A stretch of 64,000 bases of DNA. It comes from Bryum argenteum (lineage: Eukaryota; Streptophyta; Bryopsida; Bryales; Bryaceae). Both the position numbers and the translations under genes were made by a program. Location: contig CM073322.1 of NCBI GenBank assembly GCA_037043015.1, positions 11,109,601-11,173,600 on the forward strand, given 5' to 3'. Under the pieces are notes generated by a model, which was not told the origin of the DNA, did not search any database, and worked only from the letters and a program-made list of their open reading frames with translations. Of this stretch, positions 20,367-31,658 are shown piece after piece. The stretch's first letter is position 1; the number at the start of each line of letters is the position of its first letter.

Positions 20367-22026
20367 TGAAATGAAAGTGGCTCATGAGGTATTTTGTTTT
20401 TGAGGGTGAAGAGGTCATGTACAAATTGTAAATTGCTCTTAATGGGAAACTTGCTTGTTCGATCGGAAGTGGCTTTGCAGCATTCTCTGAACAAGTGTGA
20501 TGCGTGTATTCTCTATTTGATGAATTCAATCGATTCAATTCTCTGTGTGGTAAACGCTTGAGGAATTGATGATGGCTGTGCATTTCTTTAGTCTGTGATT
20601 CCTCAACTATCCTAAGCATTGTTGCATCTGCTACGAATGATTATGCCTGAATCTTGGATTGAATGATCAAATGCAGTTGAAGGTCCTGACGATGTGATGT
20701 TCCACGATGTGGTAATTTTGAAATCAAATTGTCGTGGAGTGTACCAGTTTAAATTCATGCTAGCTTACCGAAATCTTGATACCCAAGTCGGAAGGTGTTC
20801 TTGTAGCATATGATCATCATTGTCGGTTGATTGTGAACTCTTTAATGGTACATGTTCTTCACGTAGATTTTCAATTGAAAACAGCTATTGTTTACAAAAC
20901 CTCGCAAATCCGAGGACATTGTGACCAGTGTCCAAATTTCAAACGATGCAACAGACAGATGATTCGTAGTTGCGATCAGGAATTTCAATCTTGTCTGAGA
21001 GATTTTAAATAAATTTGGCAGATCAAGACACTGTTATCCACTGACGAATTCTGATTTCTGACGCATTACGACCTAATTTCACGTTTTCAACTTGCTTATC
21101 TAAGATTGAACATCCGATGTAATCACATTGGAGTCCATATTTAGTGGTCCTCACATTGGATACCATTCTGTATCAGGTGAAAGATGACCCCGAAATGGCA
21201 ACTCAATATACAGAGGTGCTGCAAACATGTTACCATATATGATTTCTTTAGGATTTGCTACTGCTATTATCGAAAGAAACGAAAGCATTTTAAGTATAAT
21301 ACTGTTCTAGACGTCCACTTGCCCTGGCGTAATTCGATAAAGGGTTGTTAGCGTATTCTACTTTCTGCATGAATCTTGAATCTTGAATCAGACAATTGCA
21401 CGACGCAATTATAGTCAGACAACGCATGAAGAAAAGTACTATCATCAACAGTACTCGCGCATGTCTCAAGGCGCAAAAGCCAGCTTACGAACTCTGTATA
21501 CAGAATTGCCATTTCCTAAAACCAATATTCGCTTGCGATCAAAATCTATACCGGTATACTGTCACTCAAAAGTGAAAACTTGAACAAATCTGGGGGCACC
21601 CCAAGTTGGCCAGATTTCGTAATTCTGACATCTTACAACTTTCTTATCTACTATACAAACTCCACTGTAATTTGAATGCTATGACCCCATTGAACACATC
21701 GGAACAATCACAGCACGGAGTTTTAATGGTATAGAGTGCGATTTGCGAAAGAGGGGAAGCACAGGCTATTACCATATATGTACACAAATCATTCACTGTG
21801 AACTGGTCTGGCAGTACAGGTGCACGGCAAAAACTTCTACAGTGTGTTCCAACTTCCTGTAGTAAAATTCCATCCAGTCTTCCACAATTCCAAGCTTGAC
21901 AAAGAAAGAAGTACCAACCCTCACTGTCAACTTGTACACCACCTGTCATAACATTGCTGAAACTTGTACTCGCCCGTCGAATTTTCCTCAGAGAAAAAGG
22001 ACTCACAATGCTCGAGTCCATCACAC
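20367..22026. other. Region between dehydrin and HVA22 copy B
   Basis: Holds the dehydrin 3' UTR, the source copy of the 43-bp repeat (21467..21509) and, from about 21640 to 22026, the extended 3' flank of HVA22 copy B that copy A lacks. A minus-strand open frame of 133 codons (21644..22045) and a 74-codon frame (21927..22151) cross the duplication edge. Neither resembles a known family, and I cannot decide whether they are coding. Confidence 0.45.
21467..21509 (+). repeat. 43-bp direct repeat, copy 2
   Basis: Exact match of 18721..18763 in the same orientation. The flanks differ on both sides. Confidence 0.9.
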
Positions 22027-23288
22027 TGCATGGAGGACAGCCCAACCAAAAGTTGTTCCATCTCTGCTAATTTGAGACGACCAGTCACCCTGGTTGCAAC
22101 CAACAGAACATGGACATTGACCTGAAAATTCTTATCACACATATTGACCATCTCAACTCACTAGTATAGAAAACCACACAATTCTGTTTCATATGTTGAA
22201 AGTGTATATTCCATGCACAGGCATAATCACGTCCGGCAGTAATGAAGAATTGTCAAGCAAAACAAAATGCACACTTGCACCCTGACCTTCAAAATTTGAG
22301 GCAGTGAAAGGACTGATAAGAAAACGGAGACTTTGATCTAGACCAAGCAAGGGCAGAAATTGCAGGGACAACAGCCTCTGAATCTCAAGTACATTCCGAC
22401 AAAATCAAAGAGAGAAGATATGCACATCTGAGAGGGTCTTGAAGAAACTAGCGAATGTTAGTACGTCAATAATATTACAAGTGGCACTCAAGTGTCCGAG
22501 AAGAAGAAAGAGAGCCACGCACAAAGAACTGGCCGTCTTATACAAAACCACAGTTCTGTCTACAATAGTACTTCCAGCAACACATAACTAATCGGAGTCC
22601 GAGGAAGAACCATCATGCTTCTTCTTTTCCTCAACTCTGCTATCCTCCTGCGCTTTCACTTTCTGGACCTCAACTTGCATGAGCTTATCAAAGCTGTCGG
22701 CTCCATTCTGGCGAATGAACTCCGCAACGGCGTCCTGCCCGTCGGGGCTGATGGAGCCGAGCCACTTACGCTCACCGTCGGTAAGCTGACCACCGGCGCT
22801 TCCAGTCGTGGCGTTCACGTAGGGACGCACGAACTTCTCGTACAGAATGATTCCCCCTCGGAACTGAGGTAAGACGAGCCACGACGCGATTATGAGCTTG
22901 AACGTCGAGTAGAATGGGATCCAGGAAAGGACTGGTCCCGCGGCCATCTCCATGAGCGATACTAACGAGTATAACACCCAGTATGTTAACCATTGTTGAT
23001 CATCCTCCTTGTATGGACTCTCGATCGCCATGATCGAAGCGTACAAGGGGTAAAGAAGCATCATCACCGGGCCTGATAAGGCATAGCTCCGTAACACGAT
23101 TGCCCAGAGCCACGCCATGATTCTCCAAACCCTAGCTTGCTACTTTAACAAAACGATCGTAAGAGAACAGAGAGCTTAACAAGTTTTTTGGTTCTAAAGC
23201 GACGAGTCGATTGTTGCGGAATGTTTAACCTAGAAATAAGCGATGGGAATGGAAGGTGCTAGAGTGGAGAGGAGAAGGACGCGGATTT
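22027..23288. repeat. Inverted duplication, copy B
   Basis: Reverse-complement partner of 17460..18722. Beyond 23288 the sequence switches abruptly to AT-rich repeat, so copy B keeps only about 170 bp of the promoter present in copy A. Confidence 0.92.
22588..23118 (-). CDS. HVA22: HVA22/TB2-DP1/REEP family membrane protein, copy B
   Basis: Single-exon gene encoding the same 176-residue protein as copy A; I see no nucleotide difference in the coding region. Domain content is the same: hydrophobic TB2/DP1 core in the first 85 residues and a Lys/Glu-rich tail. The promoter differs from copy A beyond 170 bp upstream, where it meets repeat-derived AT-rich DNA with no bZIP palindrome. Its 3' side faces the dehydrin gene and retains longer ancestral-looking flank than copy A. 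That suggests copy A was the one truncated on its 3' side when the duplication formed, while copy B was truncated on the 5' side, or that each lost part. Confidence 0.92.
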   Translation of the reverse strand: MAWLWAIVLRSYALSGPVMMLLYPLYASIMAIESPYKEDDQQWLTYWVLYSLVSLMEMAAGPVLSWIPFYSTFKLIIASWLVLPQFRGGIILYEKFVRPYVNATTGSAGGQLTDGERKWLGSISPDGQDAVAEFIRQNGADSFDKLMQVEVQKVKAQEDSRVEEKKKHDGSSSDSD

Positions 23289-24418
23289 TAAAAATCTGCT
23301 GAATGGTCAAAAATAGCACAAAATATGAAGAGATCTTTTTCTTTATTCTGTTCATTGTTGAAAAGTGATAAATCACATGTGTCCTTACCTTAAGTGTTTG
23401 ATCCTATCTTAACCCCTAAAGGTGACTGAGGGTCGACCCGATTCAAAAAATGAAAATTCAAAATTGAAACTTGACTCAATATATCTGAAGATTCATACGG
23501 TGAAATGGTGAAATTTGATAAAAGTTGGAAGGTAGATGGTTGTAAACAAGGTTCTATAGTTGGATTTCCGAAAATGAAATTCAAAAATACATTGTTAACC
23601 ACTATTAGATAAGGCTATCTGGAGGTCACTGTAGAGCAACTCCTGTAGGAGTTGATGTGGTGGTTCTCCAAGTAATCATTCAAAGTATAGTACCCTTCAA
23701 TATGTCTTGCGGGAGTTTTGATTGTGAAATTTTAAAATTCTTTTATTTATTTCTATTGTGAGAGAAACCTATCAAATCTATTCTACAAAATTTTTTTGCG
23801 TTACGAACCCTTCACCTCTATGTAAAATGTCGTCGTCAAAAATTCATAACTTTATTTTTGGTGAATTTTTGATGTTGTTCTCTTAATTACAAAAAAGTTT
23901 ATTAAGTAATATATGTCATGATTTTTTAGAATTTGATTGCACCAATATATAGGAAATGTCATTGTTCATATCCTTGAAATTACAAAGATGCACACTATGT
24001 AGGTAAAAATCTCCTCTTTGTGGCTATCATGAATTTTCACAATTTTCACTTATTCAACCTGAGGTTAGGGGAATCAAACTACAGTTTGTAGTAAATTTGA
24101 TCAAACATAGTCAAATAAGGTATCATTGCAAAGCTATAGCAATGGAGAAGCCGAATATGATATGATATTCACAATTTGTCATTAGTGCCATTTTATAATA
24201 AAGTAAAGCACTTACTACATATCCTCTACTTATTGCAATTTGTCACTAATGATAAGAAAGTGTGTGAACTACAATTTGAAAATACCATGCTTGTTGCGAT
24301 GAAAGTTTGTAAGTGGAATAGGTTATGAATGAACTGCTTTATAGAAAATTGACTTCTTTAAAAGGTATACCTCACTACTAGAATTTGCCCCATTTGCTAA
24401 GATTTTGTTTTCATAAAT
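23289..24418. other. AT-rich intergenic region with repeat R copy 2
   Basis: Contains repeat R in inverted orientation (23440..23822), then AT-rich sequence with no recognisable gene. A CACTACTAGAATTTG string at about 24373 resembles a CACTA-type terminus, but no partner end was found. Confidence 0.5.
23440..23822. repeat. Dispersed repeat R, copy 2
   Basis: Reverse complement of 18804..19164 with few mismatches. It lies on the promoter side of HVA22 copy B, whereas copy 1 lies on the 3' side of HVA22 copy A. Confidence 0.88.
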
Positions 24419-25142
24419 GCCATGTTTGAGGAGTAGCTGAAACTAAGTTTTAGCACATTATTGCTACAATGTACAGTACCCACTTAGAAGTTCACGTTCA
24501 GAGCAAGAAGAGATAACATACCCCCAAATATCAAATGATCACCATGTTTGTAAATTCTATTCAAATTGCAAATTATGAAGTGTGAGAGTAAGGTAGTGAA
24601 TTTTTCTTTGCCAATTTTTCTCTATAAAAAGTGTAAATTGATTTGATAACTTTAACTTACTTTTAGTATCTACCTTTAGATGTTATGAAGATCATTTCAT
24701 GGTGAGGTTTGTTGAGAAAAAGAGTATAAATATCTCTCTAGCAACCTCTTTTGATGCCCTTTACATATATGTGGCTTACATTCACAAATATTGAGGTGAG
24801 TTAGTGTGAGAGACCTTGATGTTGTCTTTTATTGAAAAAGTTACATACACATTCTAAAGTGCAGTGATTGCTCATGACCTTTTCTTACACATGAGGCTTG
24901 GATTAGCACGAAAGCAATAGTTTTGATAGCGGTGGCTACATTTCAAGAACTTTGGTGGTAGTGTCATGGAATTTGGTTATTTGAGGTGGTAGTTATGATC
25001 ACTTGAAGTTGCTTTTGTTTATTGTGACATTTACTTAGAGTACAAAAGTTCAATGTTGGGCTTCATGGGGGTACAATTCAATCTTTTTCTAAGCTTCATG
25101 TCTTACAAGAGTGGAAAATGGTCTAGAACTCCCATATTAGAG

Positions 25143-25220
25143 CACCTCTTGCAAAGAAATTTGGTCAACACCTCTTACAAAGAAATTTGGTCAACACCTC
25201 TTGCAAAGAAATTTGGTCAA
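25143..25220 (+). repeat. 26-bp tandem repeat, 3 copies
   Basis: The unit CACCTCTTGCAAAGAAATTT plus GGTCAA repeats at 25143, 25169 and 25195 with a single base change, inside the Tc1-like element. It lies within a 129-codon open frame (25053..25442) of no recognised family. Confidence 0.9.
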
Positions 25221-25979
25221 CAGACTCTTAAGTTTGTCCTATGTGTGGAAATGATAAAATTTTGCATGGAGGCGTGGAGCATTTATTATGGTGATAAGAA
25301 TTTCACCACCATCCACCAAATGGCCAAAAAATGTTGCTTTGAAAAGTGGCGACCACCCAAAATCGGACATCACACCCTATCGATATTTTTGGCTGCTGGC
25401 ACACACAACCAAGTATGTTTGGTGTCCACAATGCCGCATTGAGCAATTAATGCTCTAATATGTTTTAGACATGTGGAATTTTGAAAAGGGGGCTTATGAA
25501 TGATGAGGAGCATACCCATGCATACACTATTGTATAAATGGCAGTGGCATACAAAGTAGGGATTGTCCACGAGTCATTACCAGCAGTGTGATGTAGGAGT
25601 TGATTTGAAAGTCCTACTTGTGTGGAGAGGTGATTTGATCAAAGATTATCTTTCAGTGAGAGTTGCTTCTATGAGTTGACTCCAAGCTTGTTCATCTTTC
25701 ATGTGAGAGTTCAAGTCTTGTTATTTGTGTGCTCATTGAAAAGCAGAATTCGTGGTTTATTGAAAGTGAGTCTCCCAACTCATTTCTTTGTATGGCAACT
25801 GATATGTGAGCATCAATTGAGTATAGATGATTGTGTTAGCATTTGAGTGTGTATTAGGCAGGTGTTTATGAGAACATTTGCACTGTGCGACACTAGTTGC
25901 AATACCGTTTGCATATCTCAACTTATGAAATGTTTCTCTTTTGAACTAGTTGTTTGAGCACAGTTTACATCAAAGTTTG

Positions 25980-26966
25980 ATGCGGAAGCGGACACTTACA
26001 AATGAGGAGCGATCACTCATTATTGGAATGTGCCGAGGTGGGATGGGGCCATCTAATATTGCAAAGAAATTGAGCAGACCTTGCTCCACAATTTCAACAG
26101 TTATCACTAAATGGAAGATATTTGGTTGCATGACAACTCAAAGTCGGGGACACAGATCGTGCAAATTGTCTAATCGCTTGCTACGCATCTTAACTCAAGA
26201 CATCCATCAATATCGACGTCAACGTCTTGTTGGTCTTGCCAAAAATTTCAGGTGCATCACAATACCATGCGAAAATATATATACGTAAGCTAGGCTTTGG
26301 AAATCGCATAGCTTTAAGAAAGCCATATCTCAATGTAGTGCATAAAGCAACTAGGTTAGCATTTGCTCGCAAGTATAAGCATTAGACAGAAGAAGATTGG
26401 TACAAGGTCATTTGGACAGATGAATCATCATTTGAACTTCAAAACGATTCTCGACAAATTCGAATATGGCGGAAATCTCATGAAAAGTATTTGGCCGAAT
26501 GTTTGGCGCCTACCTTCAAATCTGGAAGAACATTTGTGATGGTTTGGGGTGCGATTAGTGGTTTTGACAAATCTCCATTAGTTAATATGCTTCAAGGAGA
26601 AAGAAGTGTTGCACATTCTGTAAAAAATGTGTATGAAAGTACTTTGAGCGGGTTTTATTTCTCATCAATGCATGATAATCCTCATGAGCTCACACTCATG
26701 GAAGATGGAGCTCCTATTCATCAAAGTAAGTTGCAAAGGATTGGAGACTAGCTCATGGCATGAAGAGGTTGGATTGGCCTTCGTACTCACCTAATCTAAA
26801 TCCCATTGAAAACATGTGGAAGATACTTAAAGATCGGCTTTGTTACCACACCATGCCAAAAAGTAAGCAAGGATTGATAGAATGCGTTCAACAAGTATGG
26901 AATGAGGTTCCCTTAGAGCGTTGCAACGCCTTATTTCAACCATGCCCAATCAAATTAGAGCACTGA
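25980..26966 (+). pseudogene. Tc1/IS630-type transposase, disrupted
   Basis: The ATG at 25980 opens a helix-turn-helix region (RTLTNEERSLIIGMCRGGMG ... NIAKKLSRPCSTISTVI). After a frameshift near 26250 the catalytic core follows: first Asp in VIWTDESSFEL (about 26410), second Asp in LMEDGAPIHQ (about 26704), and the Glu in the block YSPNLNPIENMW (about 26812), consistent with a DD34E triad. At least one nonsense codon (TAG near 26383), another after the second Asp block and a second frameshift near 26755 break it. The wording of the core resembles fungal and animal Tc1 enzymes more than the DD39D mariner transposases usual in plants; this is a judgement from memory, not a search. Confidence 0.85.
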
Positions 26967-27278
26967 TTTCAGCTAGGGGTGGAAGTACTAGGTGGTAGAT
27001 AGTGTGTAAGGAAATATAAATGCTTATTAATTTTTGAGCTTTATATGTATATAGTTTCTGTGAAATTAAAGTTCACTTCTCTAGCATTCCAACGCTCTTT
27101 GAAATTCCAAAATCCATCAATTTTTGAGCAAGTTCTCGCATTCCAAAGTTTGCAGGTTTTCTATTGTACTTCATTGCGGCTGGAATTCGTAAGCAATAAG
27201 TAGGGGACTGTACATTCAGAAGCTATGTTTCAGAAAAAATGTGCTAAAACATAGTTTAAGCTACTCCCCAAACATGGC

Positions 27279-28021
27279 TATTGTGAAGACTCACACGTAG
27301 ATAAGGGGTTCAAATTCTAAATTTGGAGAACATGTTCTCATGAATATTTCTTATTTTCAAAGTTACTTTTCTTGCGATAAATACATTACCGTAGTCTGCA
27401 CTCATGCACCATCTATGAGATACAATACACTCAAGTGGTTTCTTTGAAAACTTGAATGGCTCAATGTTTTGATATCATATTTCCAAAACTTGAATCCTTG
27501 TAAAAGAAGGGCCACTTTACATCACAGTGGAGAAGGCAGCCCATCCGTGAAGAATTTCGTTTTCAATCAATCACATTGCAAGAGCCTCAATTTTGACCAA
27601 TCACATTTGAAATTCTTTCTTAATTTCCTGACGGGTGGACTTCTCCACAGTAGTAAACCAGCCCTAATCAGTTGTTGTCAAAAGAAGAAGCTGCTGCAAA
27701 CATCTCCGTAGCATTCAACGCATGCACAAGCACCTTGAAAAATGCTAAAAACCACTTTATGTATTGATCCCTACTGCTTTCACCTCATGTACTTGCCTTC
27801 GATTACCAATTCGAATAATTGTTTAAAACGATCACACAATCCTCTATTCGTCTTTCGATAGTGGCATATCTACGACCCTCTGCCTCATTCTCCATACTCA
27901 TAAGGTAATACTATAACTGTTACAGAACTGACAATCCTGCATCCGTAGTTATGTCTGCACTCTGCACCGCTCTACTTACATCCTGTACTTGTCTATCTCC
28001 GAGCTTGATATGATCGACTGC
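27279..28021. other. Intergenic region
   Basis: No gene seen. An 80-codon open frame (27469..27711) is not supported. The 3' UTR of the minus-strand lectin gene should lie towards 28000. Confidence 0.45.
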
Positions 28022-28958
28022 TTACTTAGACATGCACACACCGATCTGCGTGAGATGGGTCTTGTTGTTGGCTCCGAAGAAGCCCACCACGTAGCCCTTG
28101 TTCTTGGGCGACCAGAACGTCTTCTTCCCCGGATTCTGATAGTTACCCCAAATGTACTGATTGTTGTTGCTGTCGAAAAACGATATGGTGTCCAACCCAT
28201 ACTTGTCGTTGTAACTCCCACCCACTTGCACGAGTGGCACGTTGTTGGGATCCTTCACGGGCCATTGGAGCTGCATTACAACGCATTCCACTTCCACCCC
28301 TTCAGCAATGTATCCGTGCAATCAAAAGAGTGCAAAAGCGCTCGACACAGCATGCTAGACGGACGCCCACACTTTCAATGATCACAATGGGAGGCGAAAA
28401 ACCAGACATGATCTGCTTACCGTGGCTTTCTGTCGGCCGGTGACGGTGCCGTGGGAGAAAGTAACGAACGACGGCGTGGTTCCGTCCGCCGTCAAGAAGC
28501 TCACGTACGTCGTCTGGATGCCCTTGACGCCGGTGTCGGTGAAGCTGATGAGCAGCTTGGTAAGGTTGGCGTGTTGCCCATCCTGCCATCCCGTAGAGCC
28601 TTTAGGGGTGGTTTTGGGCCATGGCCCGTACTTGTGCTCGCAATCCAGGAACCGCACTGGTGGCCCCGTCGTGGCCAGCATCCGAGATGGCGCGGCACGG
28701 GCGCCATACACCCCACTCGCCACACTGGCAACCACAATCTGCACAACAGCAGCACCAGACACCCATCCACCCAACCTCAGATTCACTTCGAGCTTTTCTT
28801 CTCTCATTCGTTTGTACCTCAACAGTGCATTTGACTAATCAGTAATATCAGAAGCGATGACTCGATGCTAGGAAAGGAGTGAGTCTGCTTGCAAGGATTG
28901 GATGAGAGGCTGTGGACGGACTTACCGCGAGGAGCAGCAGCTGCATAGTTCCTTTCAT
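28022..28958 (-). CDS. Secreted jacalin-like lectin, copy 1
   Basis: Predicted extracellular carbohydrate-binding protein with a beta-prism fold. Three exons: 28926..28958, 28421..28738 and 28022..28270, all phase 0, 199 residues. Exon 1 plus the start of exon 2 encode a signal peptide (MKGTMQLLLLAIVVASVASG). Jacalin features: YGPWPKT, WQDGQHANLTKLLISF, then LDTISFFDSNNNQYIWGNY and the C-terminal VVGFFGANNKTHLTQIGV. The Asp of the usual sugar-binding GxxxD loop (normally ..YLDAIGV) is Thr here, so binding may be altered. Exon 3 was placed at ATGCAG|CTCCAATGG because an earlier AG breaks the phase. Family assignment is by pattern and could be refined. Head-to-head with a close paralogue. Confidence 0.82.
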
Positions 28959-30704
28959 CGTCCTAGCTCGAAGCTATTGCAGGTCCGCCTAATCAAAGAG
29001 ATCACAGTAAGATGGGAGTGCATGGGTTCTTAAGTCGATCGAAGCTAGGTGCCGGAAGAGGGGTGATGGGAGATAGCAATCCGGTGTCAACCCCTTATGC
29101 TGCTGAGAAGGCAACGAAGGGCTATAGGGTGGTTTCTGAAGTCAACACTCTGGGATAGCTCTTTGTTTTGTTTTGTTTTGTTCAAGAGGGGTACAAGCAC
29201 CACCACTCTATTATCCTGTCGTGAGATTCACGAGGCCGAAATGCCGAATTCACCGGGGAATCTTTTGTGAGCAATGTGGACAGAAAGTCAACTTTGAAGC
29301 TTTCGCTTGCGTAAACATGGCGTATGCACACCGTATCCATTCTGAGGATTTTGCTCATCTTGACTTCAGTCCAAATTTACTGAAAGGAGTTACAGATTTT
29401 TCTTGTACTATAAAGATATTAATAATGATCTTAAGTCGTGTAGAATTATCTATGGATATAGTCTAAAGCAACCTATGATGTTGGACTGAGAGCATAGCCT
29501 TTTGTTTGTGGAATTCTTAGCTCTTAATTTGGAGATTCATGGTTAAGTTTTGTCCCTACATTCTTGAATAAATTATTGGGGTCACTCATGCTAGTAACCT
29601 AGTCTTGTGTGAGATGATAGAAGACATGATTGGATGGCTGGATAACTTTACAAAAACTCTTTGATTTAGTTGATGAAATGTCGAAGAATTGTTGAGGACA
29701 TGGCACCCATCTAGTGCCAATCAAGACAAGGTGATTGGTCTTCTTGCATCAACAACAATAGTCGATTGTAGGTATGGGTGGCTATCAAATTACTCACGGA
29801 TGAAAAGACTCTATGGATGTGAAGAATTCCTTTTTTAGGCTTAGGGAACCTGCTCATGGGTGGTAGTGCTCATAGCAACCACATACTAGCTATCTCTAAG
29901 GATAGTTGTTTGACAACATTTGGAGGGACGTTTGAGCTTTGTATGAAAACATTGATTAACATTAATCACAAATCTTGAGTAGAACAAGTTGCTTTAGATA
30001 TTTTTGATCATATTTACATGGAAGTCTCCGGTGCTTTCTTTTTTGAGTTTTTGATGTTGTCGGTTTAACTTGCAAATTTGTTACCTAATGACTTTTGATA
30101 ATCTTTATTCATATATATGAATTTGAATGTTGTCGATTGCTTTGTCATTGACATTCTGAAATGTCTCATTAAGAATCCTTGTTCAAGACGGTTATTGACT
30201 ATCTTTAAAAACATTTTGCAAGGCACTTCAAAATGACTTAATCAGATTATCACTCTAGGAGCAACAACTACCACAAAATGCACACACCAAACTTCCACTT
30301 AGCCTGTCTTTTCAGAAAGTGAAGATGCTCTTAGCTGGGCAGAAATCTTCGAGCTAGGCATCGTTATCGAAGCGATCAAGTTGACTTTCTGTGCATGTTG
30401 CCTTTCATCTCACGGAGATTTCCCTTCGGATTTTACCTCGATCACGAATCAACAGCTCACTGATGCGTGGACGGTGTACCCAACTCAGAGCTGTCAGACA
30501 GTGTTTGACTTAACGCACCCCGCCCACAATCGGCTTTCGTTGGCTTCTCAGCAGCTGAGGGGGTTGACACCCGATTGTCAACCCATTGCCACTCTTCCGG
30601 CACCTTCCTTGAACTTAATTAATAACCCACACACTCCTCACACAGTATCATCGATTACTTTTCTCTTTGATTACTCGAACCTGCAATAGCTTCGAGCTAG
30701 GACG
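28959..30704. promoter_or_regulatory. Divergent promoter region of the lectin pair
   Basis: 1.75 kb between two head-to-head starts. About 200 bp next to each gene are homologous in inverted orientation (28959-29150 and 30510-30704), sharing CCTTCTCAGCAGC, a GGGGTTGACAC string containing the W-box core TTGAC, CTCTTCCGGCACC, and CTGCAATAGCTTCGAGCTAG immediately before the ATG. The middle is unrelated AT-rich sequence with a (GTTTT)n run near 29165. A 97-codon open frame at 29173..29466 is not supported. Confidence 0.6.
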
Positions 30705-31658
30705 ATGAAAGGAACTATGCAGCTGCTTCTCCTTGCGGTAAGTAGGCACATATTCAATCTAAGGAATCCCACCAGCAGCTCGTTGCAGTCACTTCTTTCC
30801 CAGCATCAAGTCAACGCTTCTGGTTTCGCTGATTAGACAAATTGCATTGAATCAGAGAAGTGAAATCGGATGATGGCTAGCTCGTGTCTTTAGTAGCCGG
30901 TCAGGGACTGAGTGATCGATGCTGTTGTGCAGCTTGTTGTTGCCAGTGTGACAAATGGGGTGTATGGCGCCCGTGCCGCGCCATCTCGGATGCTGGCCAC
31001 GACGGGGCCACCAGTGCGGTTCCTGGATTGCGAGCACAAGTACGGGCCATGGCCCAAAACCATCCCTAAAGGCTCCACGGGATGGCAGGATGGGCAGCAC
31101 GCCAACCTTACCAAGCTGCTCATCAGCTTCACCAACACCGGCATCAAGGGCATCCAGACGACGTACGTGAGCTTCCTAACTGCGGACGGAACCACGCCGT
31201 CGTTCGTCTCCTTCTCCCACGGCACCGTCACCGGCCGACAGAAAGCCACGGTAAGCAAATCATGTCTGGTTTTCACCTCCTACTGTAATCACTGAAAGTG
31301 TGGACGTCCGTCTGGCATGATGAGTCGAGCCTTAGGACGGGCCCTTGCACTCTTTTGATTGCACCGATACATTGCTGAAGGGGTGGAAGTGGAATGTGTT
31401 GTGATGCAGCTCCAATGGGCCGTAAGAGATCCCAACAACATGCCATTCGTGCAAGTGGGTGGGAGTTACAACGACAAGTATGGGTTGGACACCATATCGT
31501 TTATCGACAGCAACAACAATCAGTATGTGTGGGGCAACTATGAGAATCCGGGGAAGAAGACATTCTGGTCGCCCAAAAACAAGGGTTACGTGGTGGGCTT
31601 CTTCGGAGCCAACAACAAGACCCATCTCACGCAGATCGGTGTGTGCATGTCTAAGTAA
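30705..31658 (+). CDS. Secreted jacalin-like lectin, copy 2
   Basis: Paralogue of the gene at 28022..28958 with the same structure: exons 30705..30737, 30933..31250 and 31410..31658, and the same 199-residue length. Exons 1 and 2 encode the signal peptide (MKGTMQLLLLALVVASVTNG) and first half of the beta-prism; exon 3 supplies LQWAVRDP to the C-terminal THLTQIGVCMSK. I count about a dozen or so amino-acid differences from copy 1, mostly conservative (Val/Ile, Phe/Ile, Lys/Arg), about 93 percent identity. That suggests a duplication older than the HVA22 one and both copies under constraint. The same Thr replaces the sugar-loop Asp. Confidence 0.82.

Larger units (their letters stand above)
24419..27278 (+). 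mobile_element. Tc1-like DNA transposon with about 65-75 bp terminal inverted repeats
   Basis: The left end GCCATGTTTGAGGAGTAGCT and the right end in reverse complement GCCATGTTTGGGGAGTAGCT continue in parallel through AAACTA(A/T)GTTTTAGCACATT to (A)ATGTACAGT(A/C)CCC. The element spans 2860 bp and contains a transposase remnant on the plus strand. The right end is followed by TA; the left flank reads AT rather than TA, so the target duplication is not clean. About 1.5 kb precedes the transposase, longer than usual for Tc1 elements. Confidence 0.85.

Noticed and set aside
24373..24390. CACTACTAGAATTTG as a second CACTA terminus
   Set aside because: No subterminal repeats and no inverted partner nearby; the adjacent inverted repeats belong to the Tc1-like element.
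28271..28305. Acceptor GCTGAAG|GGG for lectin exon 3
   Set aside because: Wrong phase after exon 2; ATGCAG|CTCCAATGG is in phase in both paralogues.
28022..31658. Expansin as identity of the secreted gene pair
   Set aside because: No HFD motif or expansin cysteine pattern; the WQDG, LDTISF and VVGFFG...IGV blocks fit a jacalin-type beta-prism better.
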